From the NCBI GenBank assembly GCA_002914845.1, contig JXTC01000005.1, positions 2,075,851-2,139,850 of the forward strand: a stretch of 64,000 nucleotides of DNA, read 5' to 3'. Each line of letters begins with the position of its first letter. Position 1 is the first letter of the stretch. Below, one piece after another: positions 1 to 11,300 of the stretch. Under the pieces are notes generated by a model that did no database searches, was not told where the DNA came from, and saw only the letters and a list, made by a program, of their open reading frames with translations. This DNA is from Trema orientale (Eukaryota > Streptophyta > Magnoliopsida > Rosales > Cannabaceae). The translations under genes and the position numbers were made by a program.

Positions 1-870
1 TCAGCTCCAATGTTCACACATGTGGCTCGAATCTACATAGAAGGCAGGAACCCTATATCTGTCAAAAGTATAGAATTTATTCTCCCACTAGGGGTCTTTG
101 TATGAAAACGTTTTTTCAATGGGACAAAACGATTTTTTTTTTTTCTCTTTCTTTGTTTTGTGAAAGTGATTCCTTAGATTTCTTTATTTCCAGGCGATCA
201 TTTGAAAAGAAAATTTGATTCTAGCAGCATAACCATCAATGCGTAGCTACGTACAATCTTTTTCGACCAAGAATAAATGCGTGTATTCCCTCCAAAAAAA
301 TAAAAAATAAATAAATAAATGAATGCGTGTAAAGCAAGCACTATTTTCTGTGTTAATTGAATCAATGCCAACTTTGGCATAAAGATTTCGTAATATTATA
401 TTACTATATTTTACCTTTCTGATAAAAGAGTCTGGGGGTAAATACTTCATTTTAGAAACATTATACATTGGAATTTGGACATTTGTGATGAAAATCCAAG
501 GGATTTGATTATGTTATTCAACAAAATTTAAGCAAGATTCATGAAATAGTACTATAGCTTTTTTTTTATTATTTTTATATAAGTAGTAAAAGGGAAATTT
601 TTTGTACATAGAATTAATATTTAATACTACTCATCATCGTTGAGAATTTTTACTGTGCTTGTTAGAAATCATTTTTATTTATTTATTTATTATTATTTTT
701 TTCCAAAGAGAGTACCATAGTCCACTCATAGTAATTAACATATTTCCAACTAGTGCGTGGTTGCAAAAGGATCGGATTACTTCAAAATTCTCAGGGGCCA
801 CGGACAAGGCATAGGTAACTGAAAGTCAATGACAAAAACCCCACTAAAGAACCCTCCCCCCAAACATACA
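1..870. other. AT-rich intergenic DNA
   Basis: I see no gene here. The stretch is AT-rich with short A/T runs and a TTTA-type simple repeat near 675-695. The open frames in it are short and of low complexity. The last part leads into the promoter of the EF-hand gene. Confidence 0.6.
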
Positions 871-875
871 AGCCC

Positions 876-883
876 TATATAAT
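876..883 (+). promoter_or_regulatory. TATA box of the EF-hand gene
   Basis: TATATAAT lies about 165 bp upstream of the EF-hand start codon. A start of transcription about 30 bp downstream would give a leader of roughly 135 nt. An ATG at 909 opening a five-codon frame lies close to that predicted start and may or may not be in the mRNA. Confidence 0.5.
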
Positions 884-1042
884 CCAACCTTGGCTACCTT
901 ACATCTTCATGGTGCAACAAATTTAACAAGTACACTCTTCTTTAGTCTTTTTGATAAGTACTATTAATCATAATAAAAGCAATAATACAAAACAAGCCCT
1001 TTTGTTTCTTGTCGCCCACTCTCACCAAATTTTTCAACAAAA

Positions 1043-1342
1043 ATGGGATCTTACCTTAAGAACCAAACTGAGTGTGTCAAGGACAACCAAGCTCAAGTTC
1101 TGTGGACCAATGACCAACTCGCAAAGATTTTCAGAAGTCACGACACCAATAACGATGGCAAGCTTTCGCGGGACGAGTTGAAAGCAGCTTTCAAGTATCT
1201 TGGCTCCCATTGCAGCTCTTTTAGAACTTTGAGAGCTTTCAACCACGCTGATGGAGATAAGGATGGATTCATCGATCTCTCTGGTCCTGAGTTGTCTGAA
1301 CTCGTCTCCTATGCCCATAGCTGTGGCTATAAAGTATTTTAA
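1043..1342 (+). CDS. Small two-EF-hand calcium-binding protein
   Basis: An intronless 99-residue protein with a pair of EF-hand loops, of the small calmodulin-like calcium sensor type. Loop 1 (residues 34-45, DTNNDGKLSRDE) is canonical, with acidic or polar ligands at positions 1, 3, 5 and 12. Loop 2 (from residue 70, DGDKDGFIDLSG) has the usual 1/3/5 aspartates and Gly-6, but position 12 is Gly, and a Glu follows two residues later at 83. There is no signal peptide or membrane segment, so a cytosolic or nuclear sensor is likely. The N-terminal 20 residues match no domain I know. The start was chosen because it follows a TATA box and leader, and upstream ATGs are out of frame. Single-exon EF-hand genes are common in plants. 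The gene looks intact and lies outside the transposon blocks. Confidence 0.85.
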   Translation: MGSYLKNQTECVKDNQAQVLWTNDQLAKIFRSHDTNNDGKLSRDELKAAFKYLGSHCSSFRTLRAFNHADGDKDGFIDLSGPELSELVSYAHSCGYKVF

Positions 1343-1512
1343 TTGGAGTTTTAGTTTCATGCTTTATTAGAGCTTAATTAATAATCAGTTCTTTCCTATA
1401 AATATGTACTTATTTATGTGTATAAATACATATTTGTCTCTAGATGAGCTGTAATAATTGTGTTGCTTCTATGATTTAAGTATTCATTGCATTTGGTGAG
1501 AATTTCACCATT

Positions 1513-1518
1513 AATAAA
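1513..1518 (+). terminator. Polyadenylation signal of the EF-hand gene
   Basis: AATAAA lies about 170 bp after the EF-hand stop codon, within an AT-rich 3' region typical of plant polyadenylation sites. Confidence 0.5.
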
Positions 1519-1739
1519 ATCAATTGGTTTTAGTAAACAAGCTTAATTCTTCTTTTGTTTCGGGCTATATGTTGGAGTATTGGTTTATGCTTATTAAGTT
1601 ATATATATTTACAATTTCCTGTCGTTGACTACTAAAATGAATTTGCTCTCTCCTTTTTTTTTTTTTTTTTTAAGTACATATGATTTCTAATCTCGTAGAG
1701 AGGGATCTGCTCGTGGGCTTGGAATTGGATATATAATAG

Positions 1740-2640
1740 TCTTCTATGGCCTTTAATCTTGCACATAAATCATAAAGGATTTGTCTTTAGTAGTTTGGTT
1801 GAGCTAAGTAATTTGTGGAATTGCTGTTGGAGTGGATGAGAATCTGTCTTCCCTGCCGCTTGATCTTCCCTCCATCACAGGGTATGGGAAGATACTTGCG
1901 GCTTCATTTTGCGAAATGGTCTTCTGGACAAAGTAATTTTGGCTTTGAATTATGTACGTAGGTAATATTTATTTTTACTATGTTAATAATCTGCATGGAA
2001 AAATATATGTTTGAGTGGAATCTTTCTCCCAATTTATAGGAAAAACACGGTGGTGGCGCATGCAAGGTAGAACCTGAGGTGGTTAAAAGTGCATCTCCAT
2101 CACTGGGATTATTGAACTCACCAACTGGGGGACTGTAGGAATATCAGGATCACCTCAAGGGCTATACATTTAGCTGCACCAGTTGCATCTCCATACCCTT
2201 TAAGCACCAGATACTCCCAGGGATTGGTACAAGGCCTTTGGATAAAGACGCACTTTGAACTTTCATAACAAAATCAATGTCCTTTGGTTGGTACCTTTTA
2301 TTTTGGTATTTTTCATCACATGTTTCTTATTGCCATCGATCACTAATAAAAATTTTGAGGGATTACCATCACATCAATGCCATATTGTCTTATATATGCG
2401 TTGTCTATCAAACATTTAGGTACCCTTTTGGATTTGAGCTATTCCTATATTTACCTTATGAAGGTCAATGGAGTTTCTGTGTCAGCTCTTCTTGCTTTTG
2501 GGCTATAGCAGCCAACATGGAAGCGTTAATGAACGTATCTTTACAGAGGAAAGCAGATAGTGTTATCACAGGCTATGATATTCTCCAGGCTGACATCAAG
2601 CCGTGCACGGTCGAGATGAAATTCCAGATAGTTTATACAT
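1740..2640. repeat. Unknown repeat X, copy 1 (decayed)
   Basis: This stretch is a diverged copy of 30050-30780. Shared blocks include the region of CCATCACAGGG (near 1873 and 30202), the block near 2085-2280 matching 30345-30570, and the block near 2480-2640 matching 30640-30780. On the minus strand the second block can encode a peptide like VQSASLSKGLVPI, against VQNASLPKGLVPI in copy 2. Several of the differences between copies are at third codon positions, so it was probably once coding on the minus strand. I do not recognise the family. It lies just 3' of LFG copy C in that gene's direction, as X2 lies 3' of LFG copy B. Confidence 0.45.
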
Positions 2641-2799
2641 TTCTGATCGAATGAAAGTCGTCAAAATTAATGACGGTCACACCCTTAAAATTAAAAAGAA
2701 TTAAACGACATCCTGCTTATTAGTTAAAGTTGACTAATATATCATTTTGACCAATACGTTCTCATCTTGTTTTGAAAATTATATTAATCTAAAATAGTA

Positions 2800-3403
2800 A
2801 TTAATTTCTACGATGTAATTTACTTCCATAAAATTTTTTTAAAAAAAAAATTCTCTCTTTTGGCCGGTGAGTGTGGTGACTCTCTCCAATAACCAGCAAC
2901 AAGACATAATACACTGCTAGTCGATGACAAAACAGAGAAGCGGGCCATATTTCCAACCACGAAGCATAGGTCAATAGTACAACGACAAAAGACCATAATA
3001 GCATTAACATAAGCACCCAAAAGTATATATAACTCTCACGTACCCAAACATACACCACCAACCATGCATGCACTAAGGTAGTTACAAAAATATCTCAAGT
3101 TTTAGTTGAGAGTATATCAGTTACAAAACTGGAACTGGTCATGAGAGTGAGAGTATTATGCGCGGATTTAGCTCAAACTTCTACTTATAGAGATCACCAC
3201 GTGCAAATTAAACAGGGAGAATCACCGCAACTAGTTTCAAAAGATCGCAATTAAGTGTAATGGTGGCTACAATGTAATCATCATACGTGAATTGCTTAAG
3301 CATTCCCTTTGCGCTGTAAACAACATAGGATGAGAAAAGCAGTACTGGCCAGAGCAACAGCAATATAGAGATTTGGACATATCGGACTCATTGGGTGAAA
3401 CAC
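2800..3403 (-). pseudogene. LFG copy C: exon 4 and 3' flank, severed by a copia element
   Basis: This is the 3' part of a third BAX-inhibitor/LIFEGUARD-like gene. Read on the minus strand from 3403 it matches exon 4 of copies A and B: a start like VFHPMSP, a block like QFTYDDYIVATITL and the downstream AILxV region. The middle of the exon is shortened and out of frame, so this part is decayed. Further down (about 2860-3160) it also matches the 3' flanks of copies A (44200-44480) and B (38100-38430), including the ACCATGCATGCA block. The rest of the gene continues beyond the copia element at 28600. TSD AACAC lies a few bases into exon 4. The paralogues support the assignment. The family belongs to the TMBIM/BI-1 group of multi-pass membrane proteins that modulate cell death and ER calcium. 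Confidence 0.7.
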
Positions 3404-3588
3404 TGTTGAGTGTAATCATACCACTTGTATAAATTAGTTCGATAGTTAGAATTTAATTTCACTTGTTAGAGGTTAGTTACAGGTTCTGTTTTGTAATATC
3501 AGCTTCTATAAAAAGCCTACTGTACTACTCAGTCTTTAATCAATAAAAAGATCAGTTTCTTCAGTTACTCTTTCTCAGAAATCTAACA
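3404..3588 (+). repeat. Left LTR of copia A
   Basis: 185 bp with TG...CA ends, about 95% identical by eye to the right LTR at 28415-28599. It carries a TATA-like TATAAAAAG and a later AATAAA, consistent with the promoter and polyadenylation parts of an LTR. Confidence 0.9.
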
Positions 3589-3600
3589 TGGTATCAGAGC
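3589..3600 (+). promoter_or_regulatory. Primer-binding site of copia A
   Basis: TGGTATCAGAGC directly abuts the LTR end. This is the standard copia site, complementary to the 3' end of plant initiator methionine tRNA. Confidence 0.85.
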
Positions 3601-3610
3601 CAAATCGGCT

Positions 3611-5938
3611 ATGGTGATGACTCCATCTTCGTCTTCCTCTTCATCTTCGTTGTTGCCTCCTTCGTCAGCTTCAATGGCTCGATTTAATCCAGTCGTTTTC
3701 CCACATTCGTTGTCGATCAAACTTGATGATGGTAATCTTCTATTATTGCGCCAGCAAGTTCAAGCAGCAATTCGTGGTCATCGTCTTCACCGCTTCATTG
3801 ATGAAGCTTGTACTCCACCGTTGATGTTTCTTTCACCTGATGATCGCGCTCATGGCCGCCTGAATCAAGAATTTCTTGATTGGAAATAACAGGATCAATT
3901 GCTTTTCTCCTGGCTGTTGTCTTCCATGTCCGAATCGATGCTCACGCGATCGGTGGGTTGTGAGACTTCAGCTCAGCTATGGCGAACTCTCGAAGTCTAT
4001 TTTGCTACTCAAACTCGGGCAAAAATCTCTGAACTTAAGACCAAGCTTCAGAACACCAAGAAAGGTGATTCTTCTCTTAATTCATACCTGCTCAAGATAA
4101 AAGGTCTCATTGATCGTTTGGCTTCAATTGGTTTTCATTATACCGTCAAAGAGCACATTGATGCCATATTCGAAGGTCTTCCTGCTGTCTATGACACCTT
4201 CGTTGTTTCGGTTATGTCACGTTTAGACGATTACACAGTGACAGAAATTGAATCTTTGTTGCTTGCTCAAGAGAGCAGAATTGAGAAACATGTAAAAGAT
4301 CTTGACTCCAGTCCTGGAATGGTCAATCTTACTACTCAGCCAACTATGTCTTCATCTACTCAAAAGAATTTTAGTTCATCCTCTGTTTTTCCTGCTCAAT
4401 TTTCATCTCCTCCTGGTTATTTGTTTCCTGGTTCTGCTCGTGGTTTCTCTGGAGGTCCTCGTGGTGCAGGTTCTTTTCATGGCCGTGGTTGTTCACAATG
4501 GAAAGGGAACAAACCTCAATGCCAATTATATGGTAAGTTTGGACACATTGCTCTCAAATGTTTCCATCGATTTGACCACTCTTTTTTTGGTCCTTCCTCT
4601 CATCCCAACATGGTGGCTCATATGGCAGCCATGGTCGCTACTCCAGATGCACTTTCTGATCCTTCTTGGTATCCAGACTCGATGTCTTCACCTGATTACA
4701 ACTGGTATCCTGATTCGGGAGCTACTAATCACTGTACACTAGATGCACACAACTTGATGCTAAGTGAGTTTTATACGGGTGTTGACCAAATTCATATGGG
4801 TGATGGTTCTGGTCTTTCTATTCAAAACATTGGCCAGTCTTCTTTTAGTTCTCCCGTTCATTCTAAATGTCTTACTTTAAAGCATTTATTTCATGTTCCT
4901 ACTATTTCAAAAAATCTGATCAGTATTTCTAAGTTTGCTCTTGATAATGGTGTATTTTTTGAGTTTCATTCTGACAAATGCTTTGTAAAAGATCAGGTTA
5001 CACAAGCCATCCTTATGAAGGGTCATCTTGAAAATGGTCTCTATACCTTTACACCAGACAGCCTTGTTTTCAATCCTGCATCACCGAGTTCTACTTGTCA
5101 ATTGTCCCGCATCAGTTCTCAGTTTTCTTCTAAGAGTTTTAGTTCTCAAATCAATAATTCTGTAATAGGTTCTAGTTCTATCAATCTTTGGCATAATAGG
5201 TTGGGACACCTTTCTGCCAAAGTAGTTCAATCTGTATTGTCCACTTGTAAACTTCATTCGAATAATAACAAAGCATCAGGTTCAGATTTTTGTAATGCTT
5301 GTTGTCTCGGTAAAATTCACAAATTTTCTTTTTCTCATTCTACTACTGCCTATACTATGCCATTGCAACTTTTGCACTCAGATTTATGGGGTCCATCTCC
5401 AACATTTTCTTCCAGTGGTTATAGTTATTATATTACCTTTGTTGATGCCTTTTCTCGATTCACATGGATCTACCTCCTAAGACATAAATCTGAAGCTTTA
5501 CAAACGTTCGTCAATTTTAAAACCCAATTTGAACTTCAGGTTGGACACTCTATGAAGGCAATTCAAACTGACTGGGGGGTGAATATCGAGCATTTACTCC
5601 CTTTCTTAACTCTAATGGTATTATTCATAAGGTGTGTTGTCCTAAAACTAGTGAACAAAATAGAGTAGCGGAGCGTAAACATAGGGATATCATTGAGAAA
5701 GCCTTAGCTATGCTTGCACATGCATCCATGCCTCTCAAGTATTGGGATGAAGCAGTTCACACTGCTGTTTATCTCATTAACAGGTTGCCTAGTTCTGTAT
5801 TGTCTGGAAAAACACTATTAGAAGTCTTGTGGAAACAACAACCTGACTACAAGTCTCTTAGAGTTTTTGGTTGTTCTTATTTTCCTAACTTAAGGCCCTA
5901 TAACAATCATAAACTTCAGCTACGCTCAATAGAGTATA
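3611..5938 (+). mobile_element. Copia A: gag, protease and integrase part
   Basis: Frames in this stretch carry a copia Gag of the UBN2 type (about 3611-4480), a zinc-knuckle region (about 4500-4560), an aspartic protease with DSGATNH (about 4710), a GAG-pre-integrase HxxxH region (LWHNRLGH, about 5190) and an integrase core (HSDLWGP, about 5375, onward). The element is a fossil: coding homology is clear but no longer whole. Copia homology stops at the left edge of the T1 insertion at 5939 and resumes after 26331. Confidence 0.85.
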
Positions 5939-6766
5939 CAATGCAAGAAATAAGACTTTTACTTACACATATTTTACCTACATATTTTTTTTAAATGTGT
6001 GGGTAAAATATGTGTAAGTAATGTTGTTAGTTTATACATTTGATGTGAAAGTAATGAATTTTACTAATACATATATTGGGGGGAACTTTCCCTCCCAAAA
6101 TTTTGTTTTGGCTCTAATTTTTCCAGTTAATAATAAAGTTTTTTATTATTGTTTTGCCACTGTAGCAAGTGATGAGCAAGTGATGGGGCTTTTATATTAA
6201 TTATTTTCGTGTAATATTTTGCCACGTGTAGAGTAAGTATATATATATAAAACATTTAACCAGAATAATTTATAATTAAATTGCACTTGTATACCCCACT
6301 TGATGACACATATATGCTGACATTGAAATATATGCCATGGCACCAGCCAATGTGTATCATCTCTCATCCACCAAGATTTCCATCTTGTCATCTCTGTATC
6401 TGTCATTCTCATATCTTCTCTCTCATCTAATAAAGAGAAACCCTACCCCATCTCTTATCTTTCTGACACCACCGCCCAGATTTTGCATCTTTCTCTCACT
6501 CAACCTCATACCCTCCCCTTCCTTCCAGCTCTGTCCGTCATCCAACTAAACTTATCTTTCTCTGCCTTATCGTTAGTGCGAGATGAAAGGGAGATCAGAC
6601 GATGAAGAAGGAGTAGATGCCTAGACTTTCGATGAATCCAAATTGTGATGTGTCAAGTCTCAAATATTTTCCCAAATCCATCCCTCTTCTCACTCTCTGC
6701 CCGCAAACACTACCCACTACTCTGTTCTTTTCACTTTTTATAATTTTCTCCTCTTCTCCTGGTATG

Positions 6767-6808
<42 letters not shown>

Positions 6809-8050
6809 TTTTTTCCTCTTTACGTTTGTATGATTATATGTTTCAACTTTACTTTTCGTTTATTTAGGATTTTTCTTTGTCATCTCTATACTTCGATTCT
6901 TTTTTGTCACTCTGGGTATATTTGTTAGTAATGAATTATCTATTATTTTTGGTGGACTGCTATTGAGTGAGAAGTCTCGTCATATTTGGTTAATAATTTT
7001 AGTTTTCTTTTCTTTTTTCTTTGTGAAAGATTCTTCTGCATATGCCTATATTATTTAGAGTTAGCTAGAATCACATACAATAATTTTTAAGTTTGAGTTG
7101 CATTATTTATAAAATGATTCAATCTTAGTAGCGTTAATCAATTTCTAGTCTTCATCATCAATATCCTTTGTTTTTCCCTCTAAATTCCATAGACTTGTTT
7201 TTCTTTTCTTTTTTTATTTTTTTATTTTTTTTAAGACTTTGTGCTTCTCAAATCATTTATTGCTAAACCTTCAACCACTATGTACTATAAGTTTTCTATA
7301 GACCATAATTCCTCTACGCTCTAACCAAGATAACATTATTTCAAACTCTACATTTTGTTATTGGATAAAATACATTTTTTTATAAATGATAAGGTAAAAG
7401 CATTTGATTTAATTTTATCAATTTATTGTTCTGCCTCTGATATATATATTCATTAGTTATGATATCTAAGGAAATTCAAATATCACAGAAATTTTATAGA
7501 GAAATTCCTAGCTAGGTGCGACCAAATTGGAGAATAATCATCCTTGATCTTGTTTTGCTTTTCAGCTTATCATTATTGCTCTGGATTCTATATTGGTAAA
7601 GAAAAATTTATCTGTTTTCAGTATATATACAAGTCTTTTTCCTTCCAATGCTACAATAAAAACTCTAAGCAAGCAATTGCCTTCCAAATTGTCTCGTTAG
7701 GCATTATGTTAGAACTTGTCTTTTAAAGTTTCTAGCACTCAAGCAAGTTCCTTTAATATTTCATTCTTTGGTCTTTCTCTAGCAGACTGTACAGAACATT
7801 GAAGTTCTTATTGTTTGCTATATTATATTTGGGGCAGATCCTGTGGTATTGTGTGTATGTTACCATACTGTTTATATTACTAAACGATAATATTACTTTC
7901 AATATGTTTGTTGTGGTCATAGATTTACCTACAGTTCTACACCTACACATCTCTTCACTTATGGTATGTGTAGGGAAAGATCTTTCTTACACATATCTAA
8001 TTTTTAACTACACATATATGTGTAGGTAAATGTCTTATTTTCTTGTAGTG
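5939..8050 (+). mobile_element. CACTA-like non-autonomous element, copy T1
   Basis: A 2112-bp element with terminal inverted repeats: left CAATGCAAGAAATAAGAC, right (reverse complement) CACTACAAGAAAATAAGAC, followed by subterminal TTTACCTACACAT-type palindromes at both ends. The CACTACAAGAAAA terminus is diagnostic of the CACTA superfamily. It contains no transposase, only short frames and a CT microsatellite at about 6773-6804. The inverted copy T3 is 24218-26331 and a partial direct copy T2 is about 17980-19282. The right end joins directly to a COA4-like exon at 8051, with no 3-bp duplication of its own. Confidence 0.8.
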
Positions 8051-8565
8051 GGGAGCGAACAATCACAGCCACCTTCAACTCCAACCCCAACTGCAGCTCC
8101 AACTCCTCTTCACCAGAGCGATGCAAACGACGACGACGACAACGTCAAACAGCTCAAGGAGTGCTCTTCTCTCTACCTCGCCTTACAGGTATTCCCATTC
8201 TCGTCCCTAAAACCCAAAATTCTAAATTTTGTAATTTCTTAAATCTTTAAACCCTAAACCCTCATATTTTGCCTCTTTACTAATTTTTCAGGATTGTCTT
8301 GTAAACACTAATAGGAATTGGAAATCTTGCCAGATCGGTATACTTACACAGATTGCCCTCTTCTTCTTTCCCTTTTATTTTTTTCTTTTTTAATCATTTG
8401 ATTTTGTATAATTTTTGTTCCCGTTCTTTATTATCATGAATTATTATTATTATTATTTATTATTTTCTTCTGGGTTGTTTTTTTTTTTTTTTTTAAATGG
8501 TCTTAACAGAAGTTCAAGCTCTGAAATCGTGCAACGAGAGGAAGAAGAATGACAAAGGCGAGTAA
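8030..8565 (+). CDS. Chimeric COA4-like twin-CX9C protein (copy G1), start codon from transposon
   Basis: Three exons: 8030-8188, 8292-8337 and 8510-8565, all with GT-AG introns, giving 86 residues. The protein has the twin CX9C motif of small mitochondrial intermembrane-space proteins: Cys-SSLYLALQD-Cys and Cys-QIEVQALKS-Cys, separated by LVNTNRNWKS. The spacing and the W-(K/R)-x-C-Q...VQA(L/F)K pattern resemble human COA4/CMC3, a cytochrome c oxidase assembly factor imported through MIA40. The ancestral ATG of copy G2 is lost here because the T1 terminus (TAGTG) joins at codon 2. An ATG inside the transposon end, seven codons upstream, is in frame and adds MSYFLVV. The coding frame is otherwise uninterrupted. 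Whether the host promoter was replaced by transposon sequence is unknown, so expression is uncertain. Confidence 0.65.
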
Positions 8566-9160
8566 GGATAGATACAACACAAACGACGCAGAGACTCTAA
8601 TTCGAAATTCTCCGTTTTATTTATTTATTTATTTTCCCCCAAATGCATGGTTACCCCAAAAAAAAAAAATTGGCATTGTATTACTGGATCGAGTTTATAA
8701 AGGATGTTATTGTCATCTATTCGTCTTATTCTCAATTTTTTGGCACTTAAACTACAATGCGACACGTCGTTTGTTGCTTATTCCCTTCAAAATAATGACA
8801 GATTGGATTATTTGTTAACGACTTGTTATTCGTTGATGCGTTTGGTGCTTCACTCAGGGATATGCATATCATTTTTCATAAAACAATATTTGGCTCACTT
8901 GAGCTAACAACATTATGCTTCAGGTCATTTTGTTATCGCGGTTCTTAACAAACGAACTCCAGCTCCCTAGGAAAAGAACTGGAAGAAAGGAATTATAATT
9001 AAAAGAAAGCTACTTGATATTGTCAAAAGGATAGATTGCCATGCCCAAAAAAAAGTTAAAAAAAATAATAATAAAAATAAATTATTATAATTAGAAAGCT
9101 ACATGATGGTTATTAATTGTGGATGGATCGCCATACCAGAAAAAATCCTTCTAAGTAAAC
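8566..9160 (+). repeat. 3' flank of COA4-like gene, repeated elsewhere
   Basis: No coding. This stretch recurs at about 17731-17985, 20467-20700 and 20809-21360, for example the blocks around CGACACGTCGTTTGTTGC and TGAGCTAACAACATTATG. It marks how far the captured COA4-like segment extends downstream. Homology ends around 9160-9200. Confidence 0.7.
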
Positions 9161-9827
9161 CGAAAAAAATGTTTTTAACATTTTCATTAAACTACTAGTT
9201 ATCTGGAATTTAGATTTAAGGCCAAGCTAGCCGAGGAATTGAGGTTGCAACAAGCCATAAACAATGATACAGTATGGTTTGTCTTTGGCCTCTTTCAATC
9301 CCCTTTATTGCATTTGAACAAAACAACACGCAATCTTGGAAGGCAGAAAACTCTTAGGATAAAGATAATAGAGCAAACCATAAGCCAGCCAAAATCTTAC
9401 CTATCTCTCACGAGGGTAATTTCTTCTCTTTTTTTCTGTGGCCAATCGAAACTTAAAAAGTTATATCGCATATATTCTTGTTTTATTACTCTTGTCATTC
9501 TGGTATTAATGAAGAGTCGAAGGCAAGTGATGAATGAGAAAATGGAGCAAGACATTGAAAAGGGAGGTTTTATAAACTATCACAATCATAATTAGACATC
9601 AGAATTCACTCACTGATTACTAACATGGTCTTCATAGAAGGCAGATACCAAGTTCTTATTGTCATTCAAATTCTTGTAAGCATGGAACATTCATTCACTC
9701 ACTCACTCACTCACTCACTAGTCACTAACTTGGTGTTCCTAGAAGACAGAAACCACAACATAGTTATTACTTAACTTGCACACAAGATAGAAAGGCAGAC
9801 AGTGGATGATGATAACCTCCCAAGACT
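9161..9827. other. Unassigned DNA between COA4-like G1 and MsrB
   Basis: I recognise nothing here. A plus-strand frame at 9239-9595 (118 codons) has no family I know and an unremarkable composition. A (TCAC)n microsatellite lies at about 9694-9720. The last part is probably the 3' untranslated region of the minus-strand MsrB gene. Confidence 0.45.
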
Positions 9828-10960
9828 TCAGACTGCAGCATTGGCTGGAACAAATTTCACCGAAACGCTATTGACACAGTGTCGTTCATCCGTTGGAGTC
9901 TTGAATCCTTCCCCTTTGAAAACATGGCCCAAGTGCCCACCACAAGCTGCACAGGTAATCTCAGTTCTTCTCCCATCCGGGTCCGGCTGAGAAAATAGTG
10001 TCAATTGTCATATATAAAAGATAAAAAAAAAAAAGTTGCATGACACAATCATGAAAACAAAAATCTTGCTCAATAGAAAATCGATGGGCAAATGAAGAAG
10101 AAGAGAAACTCACGGAGCGATTTATAGCTCCAGGGAGACCCTCAAAGAATGCAGGCCAACCACAGCCAGAGTTAAACTTGGTACCAGACTTGTAAAGTGG
10201 AGTACCACAACCAGCACAATCATAAACTCCTTCTTCATAGAACTTGTCGTATTTCCCAGTGCCTCGCTCCCTGCATAACTTTAAAACTTGAGGGCTTATA
10301 CATACTCAAAAAAGCTAAAGACCAGCCACTATCAATGCATAGTTTGACATACCAAATAGCTTGAAACTACTTCAATTTATGAGTAATAGGTCGAGTAGTC
10401 ATACCCATGGTTTACTTTACTCCTAAGCGGGTTAGTCCTCAGTCACTTAGAAGTGGCCTATCTACTAAAGATTGTAAGGTTTGGCATAGAGATACTATGC
10501 ATATATATAGGTAAAGCTTCAAGCTCCCCTCCCTTTGAGACATCAAGTAATTGGGCAATTTTCCAATCCCAAACATAAATTCATGATATGCAAAATAGAT
10601 TTCAGTGTATCTAATCTTTGTTCCATTAATCTTTACTATACACAATACTAAACTACTGTGCTACAAGGGACTTAATACATATAATATTCTTCCACGAAAT
10701 CTAAATATAGCCCAAAAATTAAAAACATGTATATAATCATTTTCTTGGTTTCCAAACAGGGTCATGGTAGATTACACAAATAGGGTAAAGCCAGCAACCA
10801 AAAACCCAAATTCCAAAGAGTGAAAAGTAGAGAGAGAAATTACTCACTCTGTTCCTTTCTGACGAAGAATCCAGAACTGTTCAGGAGAGAGAATGGCTTG
10901 CCACTCTTCTTCTGTTTTTTGAACTGAGACTGGTGTTGGTGTAGCACCACTACTAGCCAT
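9828..10960 (-). CDS. MSRB: Peptide-methionine (R)-S-oxide reductase (MsrB), three exons
   Basis: Exons 10960-10848, 10270-10114 and 9986-9828 on the minus strand join in frame through GT-AG introns into 142 residues. MsrB reduces the R epimer of methionine sulfoxide in oxidised proteins, using thioredoxin or glutaredoxin. Visible hallmarks are the zinc pairs CAGC (Cys56/59) and CAAC (Cys102/105), the GCGWPAFF block around residue 73-80, GGHLGHVF at 106-113, and the catalytic Cys127 in RHCVNS. The length and the lack of a transit peptide fit the cytosolic plant MSRB group (about 139 residues), not the plastid forms. The start is the ATG of [10 protein letters not shown], just downstream of a short leader. 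Every expected residue is present, so the gene looks functional. It sits inside the 20.4 kb composite insertion, which makes it a likely captured host gene. Confidence 0.9.
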
Positions 10961-11300
10961 GGCTACCGATCTAAATCTTCCCTTTCTATCACAAAATAGT
11001 CAGACTCAAAATTTATTTATAAGATATATGATTAGTGATTTGCTTCTTTTTCCCGGAAATCTAATTATAATTTTCTCGAAAAATGAACTCGGACAGAAAA
11101 TCATACGCAATTATTTGGGAAATTAAGGTGGATAGGATTGTTTTGGCCCATTTTAACTTTTTTAGGAGCGTTTTTGAAAATTTCTTTTCTAGGAGTCCAA
11201 GAGGAGCCAAAATACCAAAATAACATCCAGCTCAAAACACCCATTATCTAACGATAAACTCTTTTCTTCCAACTTAAACCTAAACTGCTCATTCTCCTCC
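10961..11300 (-). promoter_or_regulatory. Probable MsrB leader and promoter region
   Basis: AT-rich DNA directly upstream of the MsrB start on its strand. I see no single convincing TATA box. The captured segment includes at least this much 5' flank, since there is no recognisable transposon sequence before about 11700. Confidence 0.35.

Noticed and set aside
2277-2654. 125-codon plus frame
   Set aside because: It lies in the decayed X1 repeat, shows no family, and the paralogous X2 region is not open in this frame.
6617-6928. 103-codon frame in T1
   Set aside because: Made largely of a CT microsatellite translated as Leu/Ser; not maintained in T3.
7753-7950. Frame MCRCRTVGKSMTTTN conserved in T1, T2 and T3
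   Set aside because: It is conserved only because the element itself is repeated; no codon-position bias or family is apparent, and the T1 frame differs by indels.
9690-9720. TCAC repeat as a CRISPR-like or regulatory array
   Set aside because: It is a plain tetranucleotide microsatellite without spacers.
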